Assembly (NCBI RefSeq): GCF_001428605.1 | Contig: NZ_LMID01000012.1 | Coordinates: 248,001-312,000, forward strand | DNA: 64,000 nt | Source of the DNA: Sphingomonas sp. Root720 | GTDB lineage: Bacteria > Pseudomonadota > Alphaproteobacteria > Sphingomonadales > Sphingomonadaceae | Direction of reading: 5' to 3' | Shown here: piece after piece, positions 34,793-43,366 of the stretch | Position numbering within the stretch: the stretch's first letter is position 1 | Layout of the letters: every line of letters begins with the position of its first letter | The notes under the pieces: generated by a model | Database searches by the model: none | Told to the model about the DNA's origin: nothing | Seen by the model: the letters and a program-made list of their open reading frames with translations, nothing else | Made by a program: the position numbers and the translations under genes

Positions 34793-35752
34793 TCAGGCCG
34801 GGGCGGTCAGCACCGCCAGGCTGGCCCGTTCGTTCGCGCGCAGCGGGCGCGGCACGGCGGGGACATGCTCGATCCAGCGACCCGCCTTGGCCATCTCGAT
34901 GAAGGCCGGGGCGACATAGGATTTGCGGCACACCGCCGGGGTGTTGCCGAGCTGGCGCGCCACCTCCTCCAGCAGCGTCTTGACCGAGGTCCGTCGCCCC
35001 CGCGCCAGCATCCCCGCCGCGACTGCGCAGGCGCGCCAGGTCCGGAAGGTCTTGGCGGTGCCGGTCCCGTCGGTCAGCTCGCAGATCCACTGGTTGATGT
35101 CGGCGGCGCGGATGCGCAGGCCCGATCGCATCGCGAACAGATTGCCCGGGCCCGCCGCCTTGAGCTCGGCGAGCGCCGCCGCCAGGGCCGCGTCCTTGCC
35201 CGACAGCTCGGCGCGGATGCCATGCTTGCCGTAGAAGCAGAGCTGGATCACGTCGCCGTCGATCCGCGCATGGCGGTTGAGCAGGGTGGTCGCGCCGAAG
35301 CTGCCATGCGCCGCCGAATCGGCCGACCCGACCCGGATCGCGAAGCCGTCGAGCAGCCGCACCGCCGCCGCCCGTGCGCGTTCCCAGGGATCGTCGCTGC
35401 GCAGGCTCCGGCGGACGACCGCGCGCAGGTGGGGCAGGTGCCGGGCGAATTCGGGAAGCGCCGCGAACTTCTCCTCGTCGCGCGCCTCGCGCCAGCTGCT
35501 GTGGTAGCGATATTGCTTGCGCCCGGCGGCATCGAGCCCGGTCGCCTGGACCGGAGCGTCCGGATCGGGATTGATCCACACCTTGCGCCAGGCGGGCGGG
35601 ATGCCGAGCGCGAGGATGCGCATCCGGTTCTCGACGTCGCGGACCGTCGCGCCGTCGGGCGCCAGGAAGCGCCATCCGCTCCCCCGCCGGATACGGGTGA
35701 TGCCGGGGGCGGAGTCGACCGTGTCGACCTGGTCGATGGGGCGGTGCTGCAT
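34793..35752 (-). CDS. DNA topoisomerase IB (poxvirus-like type)
   Basis: A 319-residue type IB topoisomerase that relaxes supercoils through a 3'-phosphotyrosine link. The N-terminal domain has GRKQYRYHSSWREARDEEKF; the catalytic domain has FAIRVGS, FYGKHGI and AKTFRTWRACAVAAG. The nucleophile is Tyr279 in TPAVCRKSYVAP. The family is found in a minority of bacteria, often sphingomonads, rhizobia and pseudomonads, next to the essential type IA and IIA enzymes. Confidence 0.92.
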   Translation of the reverse strand: MQHRPIDQVDTVDSAPGITRIRRGSGWRFLAPDGATVRDVENRMRILALGIPPAWRKVWINPDPDAPVQATGLDAAGRKQYRYHSSWREARDEEKFAALPEFARHLPHLRAVVRRSLRSDDPWERARAAAVRLLDGFAIRVGSADSAAHGSFGATTLLNRHARIDGDVIQLCFYGKHGIRAELSGKDAALAAALAELKAAGPGNLFAMRSGLRIRAADINQWICELTDGTGTAKTFRTWRACAVAAGMLARGRRTSVKTLLEEVARQLGNTPAVCRKSYVAPAFIEMAKAGRWIEHVPAVPRPLRANERASLAVLTAPA

Positions 35753-35848
35753 GGGAATGGGAGAACGCTGCGAACGGCCGAAAGGGTGCAGCCTTTCTGT
35801 ACGCTGGCGTTCTTCCTCGTCCGTCGTCCGGCGAGAAGGAGCGGAGCG

Positions 35849-36283
35849 CTACTCCGCCAGATCGTCGGGCAGCGGGTCCCGGCCGGAGATGCGGCGCGCG
35901 AGCGCCTCGCCGTCGCCGAGGTTCCAGCGTCCCGGGATCTCGATCACCCCGTCGGCGATCGGCTTGCGGATCAGCTCGGCGGCGAGCGCCCGCCCGTCGA
36001 GCGCGACGAGCATCGGCTTGCCGACCAGCGATGCGGTGATCGCTTCGAGCCGTTTCGCCGCGGCGGGGACGAGCGTCAGCATGATCCCGACCTTGCCGTT
36101 GACGTCGGGCAGCGCGCGGGCATCGAGGACGTCGGCCGGCGCGAACGCCTCCCCCGCGATGGTGAGCCTGCCGGTCGCGAACGTGGCGGCGACAGGCGCC
36201 CCCGCGGCGCAGGCCGGCGCGGCGAGCGATGCCAGGGCGAGCGGCGGCGCGGCGAGCAGCGCCAGGACGCGCCGGCGCATCAT
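35849..36283 (-). CDS. Secreted hypothetical protein, 144 residues
   Basis: The signal peptide MMRRRVLALLAAPPLALASLAAPACA is followed by a compact domain (GRLTIAGEAFAPADVLDARALPDVNGKVGIMLTLVPAAAKRLEAIT), which resembles the small SecDF-P1 head-like fold seen in periplasmic proteins; the match is only by pattern. Its start overlaps the sufE stop by 4 bases (ATGA), so it is translated with sufE. Function unknown. Confidence 0.75.
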   Translation of the reverse strand: MMRRRVLALLAAPPLALASLAAPACAAGAPVAATFATGRLTIAGEAFAPADVLDARALPDVNGKVGIMLTLVPAAAKRLEAITASLVGKPMLVALDGRALAAELIRKPIADGVIEIPGRWNLGDGEALARRISGRDPLPDDLAE

Positions 36284-36693
36284 GCGTAGCGCTCGGCGGT
36301 CGAGCGGATCAGCGCGATCATGTTCGGTATCCCCTGGGTGCGGTTCGAGCTGAGCTGGTTCTTCAGGTCGAAGGGCTCGAGCAGCGCGGCGATGTCGGCG
36401 TCGCGGATTTCGGCAGCCGGCCTGTCCTGCACGGTCAGCAGCACCAAGGCGATGATCCCCTTGGTGATCGCGGCATTGCTGTCGGCGAGGAAATGGAGCG
36501 TGCCGCCATCGGCGACGGTAGGATAGACCCATACCGATGCCGAGCAGCCGCGCACCAGCGTCGCATCGGTCTTCAGCGCATCGGGCATCGGCTCCAGCGC
36601 CCGGCCGAGCTCGATCAGCAGGCGATAGCGGTCGTCGCCATCGAGGAATTCATATTCTTCGCGGATGTCGGAAAGACGGGCTGGCTCGGTCAT
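36280..36693 (-). CDS. sufE: SufE-family sulfur acceptor
   Basis: A 137-residue SufE protein, which takes the persulfide sulfur from the cysteine desulfurase SufS for iron-sulfur cluster assembly. The active cysteine is Cys50 in LVRGCSASVWV, and DSNAAITKGIIALVL and LSSNRTQGIPNMI are typical. It stands apart from any suf operon, coupled only to the secreted protein gene downstream. Confidence 0.94.
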   Translation of the reverse strand: MTEPARLSDIREEYEFLDGDDRYRLLIELGRALEPMPDALKTDATLVRGCSASVWVYPTVADGGTLHFLADSNAAITKGIIALVLLTVQDRPAAEIRDADIAALLEPFDLKNQLSSNRTQGIPNMIALIRSTAERYA

Positions 36694-36829
36694 GGCGAGC
36701 GGGGACTAGTCTATTTTCTGCCGCTCGTCATCCCGGCGAACGCCTGATCCCCCTGCCGCTTTCCCGGCTGGTTCGGCGAAAGCGGGACTATCGCGTGCAT
36801 TTGCCGGGACAATGGTGTCCGGTCGGTCG

Positions 36830-37078
36830 TCAGAGGTCCACCCCGGCGGCGATCGCCTCGAGCTTGCGGATGCGCTCCTTGAGGTCGGCCAGTTCGATGC
36901 GCGCGGCGGGCGACGGGCCGCCGGCGGGCTCGGGCATGGCGGCGGCTGCGCGGCGATCGAGCTTCATCCGCTCGAGCTCCAGCCAGCCGCGCCAGCCGCT
37001 GAGCGCGGCCCAGGCGACCACGCACAGGCCGACCAGGCCCGCGCCGCTGATGGTCATCCACAATATGGGATCGGTCAT
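36830..37078 (-). CDS. Small membrane/coiled-coil protein, array member 4
   Basis: An 82-residue protein: one membrane helix (about 5-28), basic middle, C-terminal coiled coil RIELADLKERIRKLEAIAAGVDL. It is the last and most divergent of four consecutive leftward genes with the same design. It has the LK.R...LE.IA heptads of array members 1 and 3 but lacks the C-terminal EI..LR signature. It resembles PspB in size and layout. The gap to member 3 is 71 bases. Function unknown. Confidence 0.78.
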   Translation of the reverse strand: MTDPILWMTISGAGLVGLCVVAWAALSGWRGWLELERMKLDRRAAAAMPEPAGGPSPAARIELADLKERIRKLEAIAAGVDL

Positions 37079-37149
37079 GCTTCTCGTTCCCTCAGGGCGA
37101 CGCCGGGGCGGATGCTGGCATCCGCGGGCTCGGTGCCGCGATGGTTGGC

Positions 37150-37413
37150 TCAGTCGCGGTGCCGGAGCGCCTCGATCTCGCGATCGAGGGACAGGCCGCG
37201 GTCATTGTCGGTCGCGATCCTCTCGAGCACCGCGACCCGCTCCTTGAGCGCGCGCAGTTCGGCCCGGAGCCGCTCGTTCTCGCCGTCGTCGGGGCGGACG
37301 AAGTCCTCGCCCTTGCCGCGGCGGACGACGCCATATTTGGCGCGATAGACGCTGGCGATCGCCGAAATCGCGACGATCAGCACGATCATGGTGAAGACGC
37401 CGATCTCCGGCAT
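37150..37413 (-). CDS. Small membrane/coiled-coil protein, array member 3
   Basis: An 87-residue protein with an N-terminal membrane helix (VFTMIVLIVAISAIASVY), a polar linker, then the coiled coil NERLRAELRALKERVAVLER and the shared tail IATDNDRGLSLDREIEALR. This tail matches members 1 and 2 and the C-terminus of PspC. It is 21 bases downstream of member 2. Probably an inner-membrane adaptor of PspB type; no catalytic residues are visible. Confidence 0.83.
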   Translation of the reverse strand: MPEIGVFTMIVLIVAISAIASVYRAKYGVVRRGKGEDFVRPDDGENERLRAELRALKERVAVLERIATDNDRGLSLDREIEALRHRD

Positions 37414-37434
37414 TGTCGGTCTCCTGTGGTCGGT

Positions 37435-37692
37435 TCAGTTCAGCGGCTGGTCGCGCAGCCGGTCGATCTCGTCGGCCAACAGGGCGGAACGGTCGGTCAG
37501 GATGCGTTCGAGCACCGCGACCCGCTGCTCGAGCCGTTCGGTCTTGGCGACATATTGGGCGGCCTTCTCGGCGGTCTCGGCCGAGATCGCCTCGATCCGC
37601 TTTTCCTTCAGCCGGAACCAGTCGGTGAGCACCCAGGCGACGATGGCGAGGATCGGGATGCTCAGCACCGTGAAGGGGAAGATATTGGACAT
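37435..37692 (-). CDS. Small membrane/coiled-coil protein, array member 2
   Basis: An 85-residue protein: membrane helix FPFTVLSIPILAIVAWVLT at the N-terminus, then a long charged coiled coil (AEKAAQYVAKTERLEQRVAVLERI) and tail LTDRSALLADEIDRLRD. It is the closest in plan to PspB (LVFHYVTQWKK...LDERLGTLERI). It is 18 bases downstream of member 1. Confidence 0.85.
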   Translation of the reverse strand: MSNIFPFTVLSIPILAIVAWVLTDWFRLKEKRIEAISAETAEKAAQYVAKTERLEQRVAVLERILTDRSALLADEIDRLRDQPLN

Positions 37693-37710
37693 TGTCGCGT
37701 CTCCCTCGCG

Positions 37711-38025
37711 TCAGTTGGCCGGGCCGCGCAACGCGTCGATCTCGCGATCGAGACGATAGCTGCTATCGGTGACGATCCGCTCGACGGTGGCGAGCCGCTC
37801 CTTGATCGCCGACAGCTCGGCGCGGAGCTGCGCGTTCTCGCCGGAGAGCAGCTTGATCCGCTCGCTGGTCTCGTCGCTGGTGCGCGGATAGACCGCCTTG
37901 CCCCAGCTGTTCTCCAGCGGATAGCCGTGCCGGATCCGGAGCCAGGTGGTGAACACCCAGGCGGCCAGGCCGAGCATGCCGAGCAGGGCGGCAACCGGAG
38001 CGAAGGCTTCGAATGGCAACGTCAT
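37711..38025 (-). CDS. Small membrane/coiled-coil protein, array member 1
   Basis: A 104-residue protein, first of the four-gene array. Membrane helix VAALLGMLGLAAWVFTTWL, a 20-residue polar insert, coiled coil SGENAQLRAELSAIKERLA and tail TVERIVTDSSYRLDREIDALR. AGGGG upstream of ATG gives the ribosome binding site. The 149-base gap to pspC, with a perfect palindrome, suggests its own promoter. Confidence 0.84.
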   Translation of the reverse strand: MTLPFEAFAPVAALLGMLGLAAWVFTTWLRIRHGYPLENSWGKAVYPRTSDETSERIKLLSGENAQLRAELSAIKERLATVERIVTDSSYRLDREIDALRGPAN

Positions 38026-38069
38026 CGTTCAAACCCCTAAACTCTGAGCCGATCACCGTTTACACCGAT

Positions 38070-38092
38070 GTTTGTCGAATTTTTCGACAAAC
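38070..38092. promoter_or_regulatory. Perfect palindrome before the small-gene array
   Basis: GTTTGTCGAA-TTT-TTCGACAAAC: 10-base arms around 3 bases, between pspC and array member 1. No T tract follows on either strand, so an operator is more likely than a terminator. Confidence 0.6.
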
Positions 38093-38174
38093 GCCATGGG
38101 GCGTCGACGAACGGCGCGAAGTGCGTAATCTTATTCCAACGTTCGTGCGGATGCTTGAAACATCCGGTCGCGAA

Positions 38175-38558
38175 TCAGCGCAGCGCGTCGATCTCGCGGG
38201 CCAGCGCCGAATTATGGCTGGTCACATGCGTCTCGATGTCGGCGATTCGGCGATCGATGTCGCGGAACTTGGCGCGGACGTCGCGGACCGAGGCGCCCGG
38301 CCGGGCCCGCACCGTCTGCCAGAATTTGTCGTCCTCGCGGCTGGCACCGTAGAACTCGCCCGGCTTGTCGTTGGCGAGCCAGTTGACCACCAGATAGGCG
38401 ACCACCGTCCACGGGAAACCGCCGATCAGCGTGAGGAGCACCGTGCCGACCCGGACCAGCGTGACGTCGATCCCGGTATAGTCGGCGAGCCCGGCGCAGA
38501 CGCCCAGCCATTTGCGGTTACGCTTGTCGAGGTAGAATTTGGTGCGGCGAGCGGACAT
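38175..38558 (-). CDS. pspC: PspC-domain membrane protein
   Basis: A 127-residue protein. The PspC domain (about 5-65) has KFYLDKRNRKWLGVCAGLADYTGID and a hydrophobic helix FPWTVVAYLVVNWL. The C-terminal part is a coiled coil ending SALAREIDALR, the signature seen in three small array proteins downstream. In E. coli PspB and PspC sense envelope damage and release PspF from PspA. It is located 33 bases after pspB. Confidence 0.92.
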   Translation of the reverse strand: MSARRTKFYLDKRNRKWLGVCAGLADYTGIDVTLVRVGTVLLTLIGGFPWTVVAYLVVNWLANDKPGEFYGASREDDKFWQTVRARPGASVRDVRAKFRDIDRRIADIETHVTSHNSALAREIDALR

Positions 38559-38591
38559 TTCGAACTCCTTCCTGTTGGCGGCGGCCTGCGA

Positions 38592-38861
38592 TCAAGGCTC
38601 GCGGCGCCACTCTTCCTCATGGGCACGGTCGACGCTCTGGCGGGGGCGCCAGGCGGGATCCTGGCTGTCCAGGATCCGCTCCAGCGTGCCGAGCCGTTCG
38701 TCGAGCCGGCGGGCCATGTCGTGCATGTCGTCGAGAAGCTTCTCGTCCTCGACCGTCAGGCCGCCATTCTTCTTCCACTGGGTGACATAGTGGAAGACCA
38801 GCCAGGGCAGGCCCAGGAAGAGGATGCCGACGACGACGATCGGGACGAGGGTGTCTTCCAT
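38592..38861 (-). CDS. pspB: Phage shock protein B
   Basis: An 89-residue protein with one N-terminal membrane helix (LVPIVVVGILFLGLPWLVFHYVTQWKK) and a cytoplasmic coiled coil (DEKLLDDMHDMARRLDERLGTLERIL), the standard PspB layout, then a short basic-acidic tail. It is three bases downstream of pspA. It transmits envelope stress with PspC. Confidence 0.92.
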   Translation of the reverse strand: MEDTLVPIVVVGILFLGLPWLVFHYVTQWKKNGGLTVEDEKLLDDMHDMARRLDERLGTLERILDSQDPAWRPRQSVDRAHEEEWRREP

Positions 38862-38864
38862 CGA

Positions 38865-39530
38865 TCAGGCTCCCTTGGCCTTCGCCTTCAGCGCGGCGAG
38901 CTCGGCATCGACCTTGTCGGCGGAGCGCAGCTCGGCGATCTCCTCCTCGAGGGTCTTCGGCGCGGCGCCCATGCCCGCCGCTTCGGCGCGGCCCTCGGCA
39001 TAGTCGACCCGGCGCTCGAGCAGCTCGAAGCGCGAAAAGGCCTCGTCGACCTTCGCACCGGCATACATCTCGCGCATCTTCGCGCGGTTGTTCGCCGATT
39101 CGAGCCGGGTGACGATGCTGTTCTGGCGGGCCCGCGCCTCGCGCAGCTTGCCCTGCAGCTTGGCGATGTCGCCCTCGGACGCCTTGAGCGCCTCGTCGAG
39201 CAGGGTGATCTCGTCGTGCAGCTGCTCGCCGAGGTCGGCGGCCTTCTGCTTCTCGATCAGCGCGGCCTTGGCGAGGTCCTCGCGGTCCTTCGACAGCGCC
39301 AGCTCGGCCTTTTCCAGCCAGTTGGCCTGGACGGTATCGAGCTTGGCGATCTGGCGGCGCAGCTCCTTCTGGTCGGCGATCGTGCGCGCCGCGGAAGCGC
39401 GGACCTCGACCAGCGTCTCCTCCATCTCGAGGATGATCATGCGGATCATCTTCGCCGGGTCTTCCGCCTTGTCGAGCAGGTCGGTGACGTTGGCGGCGAT
39501 GATGTCGCGGGTTCGGGAGAAAATCCCCAT
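38865..39530 (-). CDS. pspA: Phage shock protein A
   Basis: A 221-residue PspA/IM30 coiled-coil protein. The N-terminal amphipathic segment [33 protein letters not shown] is followed by four long helices with [21 protein letters not shown]. It binds stressed membrane as an oligomer and, in the resting state, inhibits PspF. It is second in the unit behind the miniprotein gene, with a 98-base gap. Confidence 0.95.
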   Translation of the reverse strand: MGIFSRTRDIIAANVTDLLDKAEDPAKMIRMIILEMEETLVEVRASAARTIADQKELRRQIAKLDTVQANWLEKAELALSKDREDLAKAALIEKQKAADLGEQLHDEITLLDEALKASEGDIAKLQGKLREARARQNSIVTRLESANNRAKMREMYAGAKVDEAFSRFELLERRVDYAEGRAEAAGMGAAPKTLEEEIAELRSADKVDAELAALKAKAKGA

Positions 39531-39628
39531 CTTCAGGCTCCTTGGCTTACGCTCTGCACTGCTGGCGATACTGTGTCGGAGAAGCGCCCGGCGGATATCC
39601 TATACCCGTTGGACCCGGACGCCACGGC

Positions 39629-39775
39629 TTAGTCGACGATCTGGACGACCTTGGCGGCCGCCACATCGGCACGCGCCGGGGCAACCGCACCGGTCACGCA
39701 GATAACCGACAGGACCGCGGCACCGATCGTCGAGACGGTGATGCGCTGGAGGTCGATCTTGTCGAACTTGAACAT
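39629..39775 (-). CDS. 48-residue secreted or membrane miniprotein, first gene of the psp unit
   Basis: The reading frame encodes [20 protein letters not shown]..., a hydrophobic core [11 protein letters not shown], a signal-peptidase-like site APARA and a short tail [13 protein letters not shown]. An AGGGA ribosome binding site lies 8 bases before the ATG (39784-39788 on the minus strand). It is the first open frame after the sigma54 promoter (about 48 bases of leader). Nothing was recognised by family. Either a tiny secreted peptide (about 13 residues after cleavage) or a single-pass membrane peptide. Confidence 0.75.
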   Translation of the reverse strand: MFKFDKIDLQRITVSTIGAAVLSVICVTGAVAPARADVAAAKVVQIVD

Positions 39776-39833
39776 GACTTATGTCCCTGGGCTGGCGTTT
39801 CGTTCCGGCCTGCGCCGGTGTTGCCATCTTCTT

Positions 39834-39850
39834 TGCAGGGACCGTGCCAA
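39834..39850 (-). promoter_or_regulatory. Sigma54 (-24/-12) promoter of the psp unit
   Basis: On the minus strand TTGGCACGGTCCCTGCA has the invariant GG and GC ten bases apart and fits the TTGGCACG-N4-TTGCA consensus except for one base. The predicted transcript starts near 39823, about 48 bases before the miniprotein gene. Confidence 0.88.
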
Positions 39851-39913
39851 TTCCCGTTCCGGCGGAAATCCGCGCTTTCCGCCCCTTACCGCCACGGCCG
39901 GTACAATTTTCTG

Positions 39914-39940
39914 TTGCCACAACTTGGCAAAATGCGCCAA
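39914..39940. promoter_or_regulatory. Probable PspF upstream activating sites
   Basis: Two overlapping inverted repeats: TTGCCA-CAACT-TGGCAA (39914-39930) and TTGGC-AAAATGC-GCCAA (39924-39940). They lie about 90-115 bases upstream of the predicted psp transcript start, the usual enhancer distance, and reach into the 5' end of pspF. Confidence 0.65.
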
Positions 39941-39949
39941 CTGTCGGCC

Positions 39950-40992
<1,043 letters not shown>

Positions 40993-40996
<4 letters not shown>

Positions 40997-41727
40997 CCCC
41001 GGACCGGATCTTCCGCAGCTTCGACCGGATCTATGTCATCAACCTGCCCGACCGCGCCGACCGGCGGCGCGAAATGGCGGCCGAGCTGGCGCGGATCGGC
41101 ACCGGCTTCGACGATCCGCGGGTGCGGCTGTTCGCGGCGATCCGCCCGGCCGATGCGGCCGGGTTCCGCAGCATCGGCGCGCACGGGGCCTTCCTCAGCC
41201 AGCTCGCCGTGCTGCGCGAGGCGCGCGCGCAGGGCCTGGGCCGCATCCTGATGCTCGAGGACGATTGCGACTTCGTCGGCGCGATCGGCCGCCGCCTGCC
41301 GCCGCTGCTCGACCGGCTCGACCGCGAGGGCTTCGCCTTCTTCAATGGCGGCCATGCGCTGCCCGAGGGGCCGGGTGCGCTCGACCTGTCGGCGGGTCCG
41401 ATCCTGCGCGCCGATCCCGGCCTGACGATCCGGCTCGCCCATTGCCTGGGCTTCGGCCCCGCCGCGATCGACGGCCTGCCCGCCTATCTCGAGGCGATGC
41501 TCGCCCGGCCGCCGGGCAGCCCCGACGGCGGGCCGATGGATGTCGACGGCGCCTATAACTGGTTCCGCCGCGCCCGGCCCGACCTCGCGACCTGGCTGGC
41601 GATGCCGCCGGTCGCCCACCAGCGGCCCTCGCGCACCGACATATCGGCACCCGGACCGCTCGACCGGCTGCCCGAGCCGCTCGCACGACTGGCGCGCGCG
41701 GCGCGGCGCCGAATGCTGCGGCACTGA
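40993..41727 (+). CDS. Glycosyltransferase family 25 protein
   Basis: A 244-residue enzyme of the LPS-biosynthesis GT25 family: [20 protein letters not shown] at the N-terminus, [16 protein letters not shown], and the acidic [11 protein letters not shown] metal/nucleotide site. [13 protein letters not shown] near the end is also typical. Cytoplasmic, likely adding galactose or a related sugar to a lipid-linked or LPS-core acceptor. The start overlaps pspF by 4 bases, an odd partner that may reflect coupling to envelope stress. Confidence 0.88.
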
Positions 41728-41743
41728 CGCCTCCTCTCTCCCC

Positions 41744-41823
41744 GTCATTCCAGCGAAAGCGGGAATCTCGGGAGGCTGTGTCCCGCCCTTGTCTCGCGAG
41801 ATTCCAGCTTTCGCTGGAATGAC
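41744..41823. repeat. Inverted REP pair
   Basis: Left element 41744-41769 (ATTCCAGCGAAAGCGGGAAT core) and right element 41798-41823 (ATTCCAGCTTTCGCTGGAAT core) face each other, separated by 28 bases, downstream of the GT25 gene. Confidence 0.85.
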
Positions 41824-41864
41824 GCAGGGAGAGGCGGGACGGAGGAGCCCGTCCTGGTTCACGA

Positions 41865-41895
41865 CAAAGGGCCGGAGGATCGCTCCCCCGGCCCC
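41865..41895 (-). terminator. Terminator of the PuuD-like gene
   Basis: The stem GGGCCGG / CCGGCCC (41869-41875 with 41888-41894) is followed on the minus strand by CTTTG. It lies 24 bases beyond the stop codon of the leftward gene. Confidence 0.7.
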
Positions 41896-41918
41896 TGTTC
41901 CGTCAGCTATGGGATGGC

Positions 41919-42485
41919 TCAGCCGAGATTGGCGTTGGTCATCGCGTAGAGCATCGGGATCGACAGCAGCGTGTTGGCGCGCGAGAAGATCATCGCGGTC
42001 TTCGCGGCCTTCGCCTTGGTGTCGGCGTCGGCCTCGACCAGGCCCAGCGCCTTCTTCTGCGCCGGCCAGATCAGGAACCACACGTTGAAGGCCATGATCA
42101 GCGCCAGCCACATGCCGATGCCGATCAGGCGATAGTCGGCCTGCAGCGCCAGCGCCTGGTGCAGATAGCCGGTGACATAGGCGACCGCGAGGCCGGTCAG
42201 CACCGTGAAGGCCGCGCCCCAGCGGAAAAAGAACAGCGCCTTGGGGGCGATGTACTTGCTGACGCCCGGCTTCAGCTCGGCGGGCACCGACGGCATGGTC
42301 GGAATCTGCACGAAGTTGAAATAATAGAGCAGGCCGATCCAGGTAATGCCGAAGAACACGTGCAGCCAGCGCAGCACATAGTTGACCAGCAGCGACTGGT
42401 CCGGATGGACATAGGCGATCAGCGCGATCGCGGCGACGAGGCCGACGATCAGCACCAGATGCAGATTGGCGAAGAATTTATCCAT
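41919..42485 (-). CDS. PuuD-like membrane protein lacking the cytochrome c domain
   Basis: A 188-residue protein with four to five membrane helices: LVAAIALIAYV, WLHVFFGITWIGLLYYFNFVQIPTMP, FRWGAAFTVLTGLAVAYVTGYLH, and GMWLALIMAFNVWFLIWPAQKKAL. These are the membrane blocks of the urate hydroxylase PuuD family. Full PuuD proteins are usually over 400 residues with a C-terminal cytochrome c; this one ends after the membrane part. No purine-degradation genes are nearby, so urate oxidation is doubtful. Confidence 0.8.
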   Translation of the reverse strand: MDKFFANLHLVLIVGLVAAIALIAYVHPDQSLLVNYVLRWLHVFFGITWIGLLYYFNFVQIPTMPSVPAELKPGVSKYIAPKALFFFRWGAAFTVLTGLAVAYVTGYLHQALALQADYRLIGIGMWLALIMAFNVWFLIWPAQKKALGLVEADADTKAKAAKTAMIFSRANTLLSIPMLYAMTNANLG

Positions 42486-42699
42486 GGCGTTCCCCTGCGT
42501 GTTGCGCCCGCGCCCTTGACCTATGCGGATCGCTTCCGGCGTGCAGTGTAAGAATTCGTTGCGCCCTTGTCACACATTATGATGCCGGAGCGATGTTGCG
42601 CCGCAAAAACGCGACGGAAATGTGCGATTCTCCTGGACCTGCATGTGCTTAGGATCGTTAGGGAAACATTCCACCCCCCTATCCATACGGAGAATTTCC

Positions 42700-43332
42700 A
42701 TGGCGTTCGCCCTTCCCCCCCTGCCGTTTGATCGCGCGGCGCTGGAACCGGTGCTGTCCGCCGAGAGCTTCGACTATCACCATGGCAAGCATCACAAGGC
42801 CTATGTCGACAAGGTCAACGGCTGGATCGACGAGAAGGGACTCGCCGGCAAGTCGCTGGTCGAGGTGATCCGTCTCGCCAAGGACCAGGGCGACAAGCCG
42901 CTGGCCAACAATGCCGGCCAGATCTGGAACCACGACTTCTTCTGGCAGTGCCTCGCCCCGGAGGGATCGACCCGTCCGTCCGACAAGCTCGCCAAGCTGA
43001 TCGAGGCGAGCTTCGGCAGCCAGGAGGCGCTGGTCGAGAAACTGGCGAACGAGGCGGTCGGCCATTTCGGCAGCGGCTGGGCCTGGCTCGTGCTGGCCGG
43101 CGACGCGCTCAAGATCACCTCGCTCCACGACGGCGAGACCCCGCTCGCGATCGAGAACGTCAAGCCGCTGCTGACGCTCGATGTGTGGGAACATGCTTAT
43201 TATATCGATTATCGCAACGAACGCCCCCGCTTCGCCAAGACCGTGCTCGGCACCGTCGTGAACTGGGACTTCGTCTCGCAGAATGTCGACGGCGACGCGG
43301 TCGCCAGGGGCGACCAGCTCGTCGAGGCTTAA
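42700..43332 (+). CDS. sodB: Superoxide dismutase, Fe type
   Basis: A 210-residue enzyme converting superoxide to peroxide. Metal ligands: His27 in YHHGKHHKAYV, His in QIWNHDFFWQCL, and Asp and His in LDVWEHAYYIDY. The WNHDFFW plus AGQIWN pattern favours iron. ACGGAGAA upstream sets the start at 42700. Cytoplasmic, no signal peptide. The 214 bases before it are a divergent promoter region with the PuuD-like gene. Confidence 0.95.
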   Translation: MAFALPPLPFDRAALEPVLSAESFDYHHGKHHKAYVDKVNGWIDEKGLAGKSLVEVIRLAKDQGDKPLANNAGQIWNHDFFWQCLAPEGSTRPSDKLAKLIEASFGSQEALVEKLANEAVGHFGSGWAWLVLAGDALKITSLHDGETPLAIENVKPLLTLDVWEHAYYIDYRNERPRFAKTVLGTVVNWDFVSQNVDGDAVARGDQLVEA

Positions 43333-43340
43333 ACTGATAC

Positions 43341-43363
43341 CCCCTCTCCCGACGGGAGAGGGG
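43341..43363. terminator. Terminator-like hairpin between sodB and the chemoreceptor gene
   Basis: CCCCTCTCCC-GAC-GGGAGAGGGG, a 10-base-pair stem between convergent genes without a T tract. Confidence 0.55.
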
Positions 43364-43366
43364 CCT

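Noticed and set aside
39600-39920. A 106-residue minus-strand frame over the psp promoter
   Set aside because: It runs across the sigma54 promoter in a different frame from the 48-residue miniprotein, which has the ribosome binding site and signal-like sequence.
39924-39945. Possible second sigma54 promoter on the plus strand (TTGGCAAAATGCGCC)
   Set aside because: GG is not followed by GC at the required ten-base spacing; the sequence fits better as an inverted repeat for PspF binding.
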